This document shows, piece by piece, positions 34,571 to 41,570 of a stretch of 64,000 nt of DNA (its first letter is position 1; every line of letters begins with the position of its first letter). Source of the stretch: Hydrogenispora ethanolica (GTDB lineage: Bacteria; Bacillota; UBA4882; UBA8346); NCBI RefSeq assembly GCF_004340685.1, contig NZ_SLUN01000003.1, forward strand, positions 205,943-269,942, given 5' to 3'. The notes below the pieces were generated by a model. It saw only the letters and a list, made by a program, of their open reading frames with translations. It did not search any database and had not been told where the DNA came from. The translations under genes and the position numbers were made by a program.

Positions 34571-34655
34571 ATAGGATGAAATAAATTCCGATTTAATCTC
34601 ATTTGCATTCGGCCTTAGGAATGCAAATATAGTAAAGATATTTATTTCATCCTAT
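34571..34655 (-). repeat. Palindromic MITE-like insertion beta
   Basis: 85 bp with inverted ends ATAGGATGAAATAAAT / ATTTATTTCATCCTAT and TA at both edges, plus an inner palindrome TTTGCATT / AATGCAAA. It lies 10 bp from alpha and truncates the DUF190 frame at its edge. Confidence 0.8.
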
Positions 34656-34908
34656 ATAGCTCGGCCTCAGGGATCAAAAGCTCAATGGTGACGGGCAAGT
34701 GATAGGATAAGTCAAGAATGTTGGTGGCGGAGATTTCGCCATTTTCATAATAACCCGCAATTCCTCGATTTACGATGCATCGAGCGGCTAATTTGAGGCT
34801 GCGGACATATTCGATGACGGCGTTATATAAAATCTTGCCGTGCCATCGAACATTTTCGCTGGTAAAGATCCTGATTTTTTTATATTGAAGTGACATTGTA
34901 GAGCCCCC

Positions 34909-35292
34909 TTAGATAGTCCTGCCAAGCCAGAGCCCAAGAAAAACAAGAGCTAAACCACCTATATTGTTCAGCGCAAGATTGCCGAGTGCCGTAAGAAACT
35001 GGCCGTTCCCCATAAAATTGGTACTTTCCAGCGCATAGGTGGAAAAGGTAGTTAATCCGCCAAGAAAGCCGGTCATCAATAACAAGCGCACTGTCGGAGA
35101 AATGATATTTCGTCCTGCCAGGGAAAACCCCAATCCAATCAAAAAACAGCCAATGAGGTTGACTCCTAAGGTTCCCAAGGGAAAGCTATTCCCAAACCAT
35201 TTCACAGCTAGCAATGAAAAAAGGTATCGACAGGCTGACCCTAACCCACCGCCGGCAATGATGAATAAAATATTGATGAACACATAATCCAT
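34909..35292 (-). CDS. crcB: Fluoride exporter CrcB/Fluc
   Basis: A 127-residue, four-segment membrane protein. AGGGLGSACRYLFSLLAV, PLGTLGVNLIGCFLIGLG and LMTGFLGGLTTFSTYALE are the conserved Fluc blocks, including the Asn and Phe/Thr/Ser residues lining the fluoride pore. Fluc channels are antiparallel dimers that leak fluoride out of the cell. AGGAG sits only one or two bases before ATG 35292, so GTG 35283, ten bases away, is the more likely true start. A fluoride riboswitch lies directly upstream. Confidence 0.93.
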   Translation of the reverse strand: MDYVFINILFIIAGGGLGSACRYLFSLLAVKWFGNSFPLGTLGVNLIGCFLIGLGFSLAGRNIISPTVRLLLMTGFLGGLTTFSTYALESTNFMGNGQFLTALGNLALNNIGGLALVFLGLWLGRTI

Positions 35293-35312
35293 CTCCTATC
35301 TCGCAATATATG

Positions 35313-35355
35313 TAGGAGTTATCAGCCCGAGATAGGCGTATGCGAACTCCATCGC
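35313..35355 (-). promoter_or_regulatory. Fluoride riboswitch (crcB motif), proximal
   Basis: On the minus strand GCGATGGAGTTCGC, a short loop region, then CTGATAACTCCTA, the consensus crcB aptamer. Within it CCTATCTCG (complement of 35328-35336) is complementary to CGAGATAGG (35295-35303), which overlaps the crcB ribosome-binding site. The likely control is therefore translational: fluoride binding would release the site. Confidence 0.92.
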
Positions 35356-35573
35356 TTTATCAAAGGTTCTTTTACTTTACTATCGGTTCTTCCATAACGA
35401 TCACCACCGTAAGGTATTCCGTTTTGCTGGTATGGAGGATGAACAGACGAATTGATTATAGTCTGTCCATTTGCGGGGGGAGTTCGATTTAACCCTTCAT
35501 TCTACTGAACTAACTGGATAAGATAATCAGAATAACAAAAACTCCCATGATTTAGCTTAATAAAACTAAAACA

Positions 35574-35618
35574 CAGGAGTCATCAGCCTTTGAGGCGGTT
35601 TTGGCGAACTCCATCGCC
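35574..35618 (-). promoter_or_regulatory. Fluoride riboswitch (crcB motif), second, orphan
   Basis: On the minus strand GGCGATGGAGTTCGCC, AAAACCGCC, then CTGATGACTCCTG, a full match to the aptamer consensus. No gene follows before the proximal riboswitch 220 bp away; only a 12-codon frame and a GACAGAC/GTCTGTC hairpin lie between. It could act in tandem or mark a lost second fluoride gene. 35353-35573 otherwise holds nothing I can support. Confidence 0.9.
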
Positions 35619-35711
35619 TTTTAAAAGCTCAGAAAAGCAAGGGATAAAGTCGTTTTTTACTCCGCTGAAAGGCTGATTTCCGTTTCGAAAGACTTTATCA
35701 CATGGCTTTTA
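35619..35711 (-). repeat. Modular palindromic repeat, left module only
   Basis: TTTTAAAAGCTCAGAAAAGC, AAGGGATAAAGTCG, loop, GACTTTATCACATGGCTTTT. The UUCG hairpin module seen in full copies is missing. It directly abuts the orphan fluoride riboswitch. Confidence 0.8.
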
Positions 35712-35794
35712 ATATACTATATCATATCTTCAGGATTCGTTCAATCGGCGGAATGGGTCGGCTGGGGTCCGTCATTTAAGCATGGAGAAATGGC

Positions 35795-36982
35795 TTAAGA
35801 TTGGATTGGACACTTCATGGCTTCATGCGGCTCCTCCGCTTGCGTTTTTGGGGGCACCCGCACGAGGATGAAGCCGGCGATAATGGCCGTAAAAGGAACC
35901 ACCAAGGTGAGGCCGATGGTCCCGGAGAAGGTCTTCAACAATTCGGAAGCGATATAATTCATATTCATGATTCGCCAGAAGGGGATGCCTTTGGCTAACA
36001 GGTACATCAGCATGGTCATGGCTCCGCCAGAGTAGGCCAGCAATAGCGTGGTGGACATCGTGCCAATGACCGCCCGGCCGATATTCAGCCCCGATTTGAT
36101 CAACTCGGAGCGCCGAATGTCCGGCCTTTTTTCGCGAATCTCGAACATCGCCACCGCGATATCCATGGCGACATCCATAATCGCTCCGGAGGCTGAGAGG
36201 ATCACGCCGGCATAGAAGAGTTTGAGCAAGTCCAAGTGTTCGTAGCCGGAGAAACGCAAGGTGGCGGAGAATTCGGAAGTGGCGCCATTGACCCGCATCA
36301 TTCCGCCGAAGATCAGTAAAATGATCCAGGTAAACAGGCAGCCGCTGAGCGAGCCCAGAAAAGCGCTCCATCCTTTTTGGTTGAATCCGGCCACCAAGAA
36401 GATTGTGACCAGGCAGATTAAGGCGACTATCGGCATGGCGAACAGCATGGGATCGGTCCGGCTCTCCAAACAGAAGGGGAGCAATACTTTTAAGATCACC
36501 ATAATCGTAAAACCAAAGGAGACGATGGCTTTGACCCCGACCCAACCGGCCAGGCCAATCAGGGCAGCCAGGAAAACCAGCGAGATGGCGAGCATCGCTC
36601 CTTCGCGCAGCGGTTCAAGCATCCGCGCGGCAATAATCCTGTCGCCCTGCTTGGAATAGCCTAAGAGCGCCTTTTCGCCCGGTTGAAAGAACCATTCCAA
36701 TTCGAGCGAACCTTGCAGCAGATTGGCGGCTTGGATAATCCGGTTCCGGTCCGGACCGTCGAGTAGCCGGACTTTCACGCTTTGTTCGCCTTGACGGAAG
36801 ATGCCGCGTTGAAAGACTAGCGAGTCATCGGTCTCCAGAACGATACAACGCGCCTCCCGCTCGCTGGCGGGGCGTTGATAGTATTTGGACAAGGGAAATA
36901 GGATCAGAATCGAAGTCAACACCAGGATCACCGCGCAAAAGACGATGTCCCGGAAAGCGGGATTCATTTTCAGTTGATTCAT
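35795..36982 (-). CDS. YibE/F-like membrane protein
   Basis: 395 residues with one N-terminal and about seven further membrane segments. The soluble part after the first segment (about 35-125) reads REARCIVLETDDSLVFQRG and KVRLLDGPDRNRII, and the membrane part has SASGAIMDVAMDIAVAMFEI and GRAVIGTMSTTLLLAYSGGA, which are family blocks of YibE/F proteins. Function unknown; sometimes proposed as transporters. ATG 36982 follows GGAGG. It lies downstream of phoA but is separated from it by a terminator. Confidence 0.85.
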   Translation of the reverse strand: MNQLKMNPAFRDIVFCAVILVLTSILILFPLSKYYQRPASEREARCIVLETDDSLVFQRGIFRQGEQSVKVRLLDGPDRNRIIQAANLLQGSLELEWFFQPGEKALLGYSKQGDRIIAARMLEPLREGAMLAISLVFLAALIGLAGWVGVKAIVSFGFTIMVILKVLLPFCLESRTDPMLFAMPIVALICLVTIFLVAGFNQKGWSAFLGSLSGCLFTWIILLIFGGMMRVNGATSEFSATLRFSGYEHLDLLKLFYAGVILSASGAIMDVAMDIAVAMFEIREKRPDIRRSELIKSGLNIGRAVIGTMSTTLLLAYSGGAMTMLMYLLAKGIPFWRIMNMNYIASELLKTFSGTIGLTLVVPFTAIIAGFILVRVPPKTQAEEPHEAMKCPIQS

Positions 36983-37017
36983 CGTTTCCTCCGGATTTGC
37001 GCCATCGCTTACTTTGG

Positions 37018-37048
37018 AAAAAGGATGACCGTTGCCGGTCATCCTTTG
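37018..37048 (-). terminator. Rho-independent terminator after the alkaline phosphatase gene
   Basis: AAAGGATGACCG / CGGTCATCCTTT, a 12-bp perfect stem with a four-base loop; on the minus strand it ends in TTTTT. Confidence 0.9.
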
Positions 37049-37076
37049 CTATGGTGTTATCGATTGATCGTGCCGG

Positions 37077-38507
37077 TTACCATTTCAAGCCGGCTTGCGC
37101 CACTTGGTTGAGCGCTTTACAGATATCGGTGTTGTCTTTATAGCCGGAGAACCGGGCCGCGCCGACGCCCTCGACGGTGGTCAGCACCGGAATTCCGGTA
37201 TGAACATAAGAGGTCCAGAAGAGGTTGGCCCGGGTATTCATCAGGCGGCAGAAGGTCATGGATACCGGCCGGTATCCGCCGTAGAGCGCGTTCAGTTGCT
37301 GCTTGCTCAGGCCGGCTTGCTCATCGGCGAGGGCCTTGGCAATTTGGGCCTTTTCGGATTCGGTCGGATGGGTGAGGCCAAAATCGGCGGCCAGTTTCAA
37401 GATGCCGGACTGGGGATCCCGTTCATTTTTGAGGATGGCGGCCACTTTTACATCGGCCATCTCAAAGGAGAGTTTTTGGTTGTAGAACAATTCCGGATTG
37501 ACCCGGTATTCGGTGCCCATGGATAATCCGAGGCCGCCGCATTCATGGTCGCCGGTGACAATGATCAAGGTTTGCGGATGTTTCTTCTTGAACTCCAGCG
37601 CCGCCGCGACCGCCTGATCGAGATCGAGCATGTTGGCGATGGTGCTGCCGGTGTCATTCGCGTGGCAGGCCCAGTCCACCTTGCCCTCTTCGACCATCAG
37701 GAAGAAGCCTTTTTTATTGGCCGACAAGAGGTCGATGGATTTCTTCACAATTTGGGGCAGGGGAAGATCGTCGGGCCCGCGGTCCAGGGCGTAGGGCAAC
37801 GCTTCGTCGTTCATATCTCCGGGCAGGTTGGCCAGGACTCGTTGGCCGGGCTTGGCTGCCAGAAATTCTTTGGACGTGGTCGCCACGGTAAAACCCTTGG
37901 CCGCCGCTTCTTGATAGAGATCTCGTTTGTCCTTGCGGCTGGCCGGCGAGAAATGTTTCACTCCGCCGCCGCCCACGAACAAGTCGAATTTGCTGTTGAT
38001 TAATTGTTCGGCGATTTCGTCATACTTATTTCTGCTGTCGATATGGCAATAGTAAGCGGCGGGCGTCGCGTGCACGATCTTGACGGAGGAGACGATGCCA
38101 ACGGCGTAACCCTTGTTTTTCAACGCTTCACTGATATAGGGGGTTACGGTGGTTTTGTCTTCCCGGAGTCCAATCACGCCGCTCAGGGTCTTGTAGCCGG
38201 AGGAGAGCGAGGTGGCCGTGGAGGCGGAATCCGGCACGATGCTGGTGGAATCATAGGTGGTGTTCACACAGTTGACCCGTAGCGTATTCATGACCAGGCG
38301 CTTCTTTTGGTCGATTGCGGTCTTGCCCGGAGTGTTGTTTAATTGCAACTCCGCCACCTGGCGCTGGGCGATACCCATTCCGTCGCCGATAAACATGAAG
38401 ATATACTTGGGAGGCGCTTCGGCGGCCGCAAAAACCTGGAGGGACAGGCAAGCGAAGATGAGGGCAAGCACCAAGCCGAGCTTCCAAAAGGGTTGGTTTC
38501 GACGCAT
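37077..38507 (-). CDS. Alkaline phosphatase (PhoA family)
   Basis: 476 residues with a Sec signal peptide (LGLVLALIFACLSLQVFAAA). The catalytic core has metal-binding FMFIGDGMGIAQ, the nucleophile Ser in VPDSASTATSLSSG, EEGKVDWACHANDT and TGDHECGGLG (metal site 1). It would hydrolyse phosphomonoesters outside the membrane and needs Zn and Mg. ATG 38507 follows AAGGAG at 8 nt. It is divergent from a Fur-family regulator with a 19-bp palindrome between them. Confidence 0.93.
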   Translation of the reverse strand: MRRNQPFWKLGLVLALIFACLSLQVFAAAEAPPKYIFMFIGDGMGIAQRQVAELQLNNTPGKTAIDQKKRLVMNTLRVNCVNTTYDSTSIVPDSASTATSLSSGYKTLSGVIGLREDKTTVTPYISEALKNKGYAVGIVSSVKIVHATPAAYYCHIDSRNKYDEIAEQLINSKFDLFVGGGGVKHFSPASRKDKRDLYQEAAAKGFTVATTSKEFLAAKPGQRVLANLPGDMNDEALPYALDRGPDDLPLPQIVKKSIDLLSANKKGFFLMVEEGKVDWACHANDTGSTIANMLDLDQAVAAALEFKKKHPQTLIIVTGDHECGGLGLSMGTEYRVNPELFYNQKLSFEMADVKVAAILKNERDPQSGILKLAADFGLTHPTESEKAQIAKALADEQAGLSKQQLNALYGGYRPVSMTFCRLMNTRANLFWTSYVHTGIPVLTTVEGVGAARFSGYKDNTDICKALNQVAQAGLKW

Positions 38508-38534
38508 ACAGCTCACTCCTTCTAAAAAATGTTA

Positions 38535-38553
38535 ATTGAGATACAATCTCAAT
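38535..38553. promoter_or_regulatory. Fur-type operator candidate between phoA and the Fur-family gene
   Basis: ATTGAGATACAATCTCAAT is an 8-3-8 perfect palindrome 28 bp before the phosphatase ATG. Its size and symmetry suit a Fur/Zur/PerR-type dimer site. Confidence 0.6.
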
Positions 38554-38727
38554 ATAATGGAGTGAGATTATCCGCCCATTAATTGGTCTTTAAAGCCAAT
38601 TTAAATCAATTTGGGGTTTGCTTTTCATGATCGCGGATATATGCTATATTAATTTTAAAGTCACAGGATAAGTCGATTTCGTGATGGGAATGGCTCCCGA
38701 ATTCCGGCGAGGATAGGACAATGATCA

Positions 38728-39174
38728 ATGAATATTGAAGAGCGGATCGAAAATGCAGTGAAGAAAATGGGCACGCGAAACACCCAACCGCGGCAGATTA
38801 TCGCGGAAAAGATGAAAGAGCTGGGCCGCACCGGGGCGCTGTTTTCTGCCGAAGAACTCTGGCAGGAACTGCGCCGGACTCATCCGGAGATCGGCCGGGC
38901 CACGATCTTTCGTTCCATCGAAAAACTGGTGGAATTCAAAGTGCTCGATCGAATTCAATTCGAAGACGGTGACCATTATTTCCGGGTATGCTGCTTGGAG
39001 GGGCACCATTATCATTTGGCTTGCACCAGGTGCCGGCGGATTTTGGAGTTTGAGAACGACAGCGCCGCGCAACAGCTCTCGATTATCGCCAAGCAAGCCA
39101 ACTTCGATATCGAAAAACGCGCCCTAACGATCTTCGGTTGCTGCGAAGCTTGCCGGAAAAACGCGCGGAATTGA
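38728..39174 (+). CDS. Fur-family transcriptional regulator
   Basis: 148 residues: a winged helix (TRNTQPRQIIAEKMKELGRT, FSAEELWQELRRTHPEIGRA, TIFRSIEKLVEF) and a metal-binding half with GHHYHLACTRCRRILEFEND and CCEACR, giving two CxxC zinc sites. The subtype (Fur, Zur, PerR) is not decidable from motifs alone; a zinc role would fit the adjacent metallophosphatase. It lies divergent to phoA. Confidence 0.92.
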   Translation: MNIEERIENAVKKMGTRNTQPRQIIAEKMKELGRTGALFSAEELWQELRRTHPEIGRATIFRSIEKLVEFKVLDRIQFEDGDHYFRVCCLEGHHYHLACTRCRRILEFENDSAAQQLSIIAKQANFDIEKRALTIFGCCEACRKNARN

Positions 39175-39260
39175 GGAGATTGAGTCCCGAATGGGTTGCC
39201 GAAAGGCTTTCAAAATGCAGAAGAATCATAAATGTAGATCAAAGATAAGAAGAACGAAAA

Positions 39261-39280
39261 GACCGCTGCGGCGGTTTTTT
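39261..39280 (+). terminator. Rho-independent terminator after the Fur-family gene
   Basis: ACCGC / GCGGT with a TGCG loop, then TTTTTT. A second hairpin, AACCCCG / CGGGGTT (39294-39314), follows without a U-run. Confidence 0.8.
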
Positions 39281-39411
39281 CATTCTATGAGAAAACCCCG
39301 TTAGACGCGGGGTTCAAAAGCGCTTATCGCGGCGGGGAAGACGGCGCACCCGGGCTTATGAAAAGATTCGTAATTCCATCCATGACGGGCTCACCCCTCG
39401 CCTATCGTTGC

Positions 39412-39756
39412 TTTGTGGATAAGTGATCGGGTTGAGGCGTCGAATGAGCTCATTTGGCGAGTGACGGATCTCTTTTGGTGACTGAAAGAGCTCGTTCAGT
39501 CGCCGGGTAAGCTCATTTTGTGGAAAAAGAGTTCTTTCAGTCGTTGAACGAGCTCATTTTGTGAATAAAAGAGCTCTTTTTGTGAATGAATGAGCTCTTT
39601 CAGTCGCTGAGCGAGCTCATTTTGTGAATGAATGAGCTCTTTCAGTCGTTGAACAAGCTCATTTTGTGGATAAAAGAGTTCTTTTTGTGAATAAGTGTTC
39701 TATTCCTGTGGATAAACGGTATCGTTGAATGTGGTTAATGAATTTTGGCTGTGGAT
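39412..39756 (-). repeat. 21-bp-period DnaA-box array, copy 2 (inverted)
   Basis: Read on the minus strand it begins TTATCCACAGCCAAAATTCA exactly as copy 1 and runs about 15 units of 21 bp, many TTATTCACAAAAAGAACTCTT-like and alternating with CAACGACTGAAAGAGCTC-like units. Perfect TTATNCACA boxes occur at both ends and inside. The distal flank CCTCAACCCG also matches copy 1. Unit order differs between copies, so units have been shuffled or converted. Confidence 0.92.
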
Positions 39757-39760
39757 AAGT

Positions 39761-39802
39761 GGGGGGGAGGGAGGGGAGAGGGAAGAGGGAAGAGGTAGGG
39801 GG
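39761..39802 (+). other. G-rich tract with G-quadruplex potential
   Basis: Six runs of three or more G separated by one to four purines, immediately after the terminal DnaA box of array copy 2. It is purine-only for more than 40 bases. From 39803 to 40159 I see no gene. Confidence 0.75.
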
Positions 39803-40159
39803 CTTTCAAGTTGAGAGGTTGTCAACGAATAAAGAACTGCTTGCAGGCTTCTCTGCCAAAGACTCAGGTTAAACATAAATAGGACTTCCACGAATTAGCA
39901 ATCCCCATTTTGCTTTTTCTCGCAATGGGCGAGAATGTTATTTCTGTTGATCGATTTAACCCTTGGGTTCGCCAGAAGAAAAAGATAAAAAGTTTGTAGA
40001 AGTGGATTTATAAAAGGTTTTGATGAGAATATGTCGAAATTTTACATGGAAAATAAATGCAGGTTTGGAACGTTAACATGTTTGACCTGCTTAGGAATTA
40101 TGAGTGGCTTTCGGAAGTTATCAATGAAAGAACATAACCTCGGAATGGAGCGCAACTAG

Positions 40160-40636
40160 ATGGCGAAAGGCAAAGAGAATAACATCAAAGAAGAACCCAT
40201 TGAGAAACAGCTTTGGAAAGCTGCCGATAAGCTCAGAAAGAATATTGATGCCGCCGAATACAAGCATATTGTCCTCGGCCTTATTTTTTTACGATACATC
40301 TCCGATGCTTTTGAAGAGCTGCATGACGCGATGGATGCCATTGAAAAGGACAATCCATCGCTCAAAGATGTGCTTCCGAAGGTTTTTGCCCGTGGCAACC
40401 TGGACCCGACCAATCTGGGCGGATTGATCGATCTGATCGGCAATATCGCTCTCGGCGACGCCAAAGCCCGCAGCGCCGATGTTCTTGGCCATGTGTTTGA
40501 ATATTTCCTCGGCGAGTTTGCCTTGGCGGAAGGGAAAAAGGGCGGCCAATTCTATACGCCCCGCAGCGTTGTGGAGCTGCTGGTGGAGATGAAAGTTGAT
40601 GAGCGGAGAAGTGAGAGTGAAGGCCTGAATCACTGA
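40160..40636 (+). pseudogene. Type I restriction-modification methyltransferase HsdM, N-terminal fragment
   Basis: 158 residues: [36 protein letters not shown] and [20 protein letters not shown] are the helical N-terminal HsdM_N domain and the start of the methyltransferase domain. The frame then diverges ([14 protein letters not shown]) and stops, losing the SAM and NPPY motifs that should follow. Full HsdM has about 500 residues. The rest was deleted or displaced at the point where a RAYT gene now sits; no hsdS remains. Confidence 0.9.
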
Positions 40637-40736
40637 TTAAACGGATTGAACTGATGACACGGATTTAAATCAAGGAACCAATAATCGCTGAATCAGGAGT
40701 CCGGATGAAAATGTGATCGGGGAGTGAAGATGAGAT

Positions 40737-41570
40737 ATGACCTATAATCCCGCTATCCATCATCGCCGTTCCATTCGCCTGAAAGGATACGATTACTCGC
40801 GGGCCGGATTATATTTTATCACCATCTGTACCCAGAACCGGTTACATTTATTGGGCAAAATTGAAAACGGGGCCATGATATTGAATGACGCGGGGCGGAT
40901 GGTGGCGACGGTTTGGAATGAAATCCCCCGACATTATGGCGGTTTTGCCATCCATGAATTTGTCGTCATGCCCAATCACATTCACGGCATCATCGAAATC
41001 GTGGCAACGGTAGGGGCAGGCCTCCGTGCCTGCCCTGGTGGATTATGCAATCGCCCCGATTCCAAACAACCCCGAAACGGGAAACCACGCGATGGGCAAT
41101 TGTGTGATGGGCAACCACAGGGGGTTGCCCCTACGGGAATCCCGCTGGACATGGTGAAAACAATGGGATCGACGGCGGTGAATTTGCTCAATGTTGTTCA
41201 ACGGGATGGTCAATTATGCAATTCTGGACAATTACGGTGTGAACAACCACGGAACGGGCAACCCCATGATACCGGATGCGATGGGCAACCATGTGTGGGG
41301 CAACCACGGGGGGTTGCCCCTACGATGGACGTTCCGGTGGGGATGAAAACAATGAAATTGCCGGATATTGTTCATCGGTTTAAAACGTTAACGACCAAAC
41401 GATATACCGACGGGGTAAAACAACACGGCTGGGATCCTTTTCCCGGGAGATTGTGGCAACGCAATTATTACGAACATATCATTCGGAATGAAAATTCGTA
41501 TCAAATGATCGCTGAATATATCGTCAATAATCCGGTAAATTGGTCAAAGGACGGTTATTATGGCTGCTAA
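40737..41570 (+). CDS. REP-associated tyrosine transposase (RAYT, IS200-like Y1 family)
   Basis: 277 residues. N-terminal HHRRSIRLKGYDYSRAGLYF and ITICTQNRLHLLG, the HUH motif VVMPNHIHGII, and C-terminal LWQRNYYEHIIRNENSYQMI with the catalytic Tyr region, then EYIVNNPVNW. RAYTs are domesticated Y1 transposases that act on REP palindromes. The middle (residues about 90-200) is an expanded NGQP/DGQP/GVAP-rich insert that coincides with three REP palindromes in the DNA, so the gene carries its own presumed substrates in frame. It overlaps the hsdR remnant start by 11 bp. Confidence 0.88.
   Translation: MTYNPAIHHRRSIRLKGYDYSRAGLYFITICTQNRLHLLGKIENGAMILNDAGRMVATVWNEIPRHYGGFAIHEFVVMPNHIHGIIEIVATVGAGLRACPGGLCNRPDSKQPRNGKPRDGQLCDGQPQGVAPTGIPLDMVKTMGSTAVNLLNVVQRDGQLCNSGQLRCEQPRNGQPHDTGCDGQPCVGQPRGVAPTMDVPVGMKTMKLPDIVHRFKTLTTKRYTDGVKQHGWDPFPGRLWQRNYYEHIIRNENSYQMIAEYIVNNPVNWSKDGYYGC
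41010..41035 (+). repeat. REP element 1 inside the RAYT gene
   Basis: GTAG tetranucleotide followed by GGGCAGGC...GCCTGCCC hairpin, the canonical REP layout, in frame within coding sequence. Confidence 0.8.
41109..41134 (-). repeat. REP element 2 inside the RAYT gene
   Basis: On the minus strand GTAG, then GGGCAACC...GGTTGCCC. Inverted relative to REP 1. Confidence 0.8.
41297..41323 (-). repeat. REP element 3 inside the RAYT gene
   Basis: On the minus strand GTAGGGGCAACC...GGTTGCCCC, nearly identical to REP 2. Degenerate GATGGGCAACC pieces surround it. Confidence 0.8.

Larger units (their letters stand above)
33440..34896 (-). pseudogene. DUF190-CBS gene split by two palindromic insertions
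   Basis: The upstream part (34642-34896) encodes a DUF190 domain (IRIFTSENVRWHGKILYNAV, RGIAGYYENGEI, LSYHLPVTIELLIPEAEL) that stops after 84 residues, inside an insertion. The downstream part (33440-34465) resumes with PHLEEMVVDGIIAIETIDVR, the expected end of DUF190, and continues with four CBS domains (for example LKGIPVVDAEQHPVGIITSN and LKRLPVIDSQGIFKGMIS). Fused DUF190-CBS proteins accompany crcB in other genomes. The CBS part may still be translated from ATG 34465. Gene order places it directly after crcB. Confidence 0.8.
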
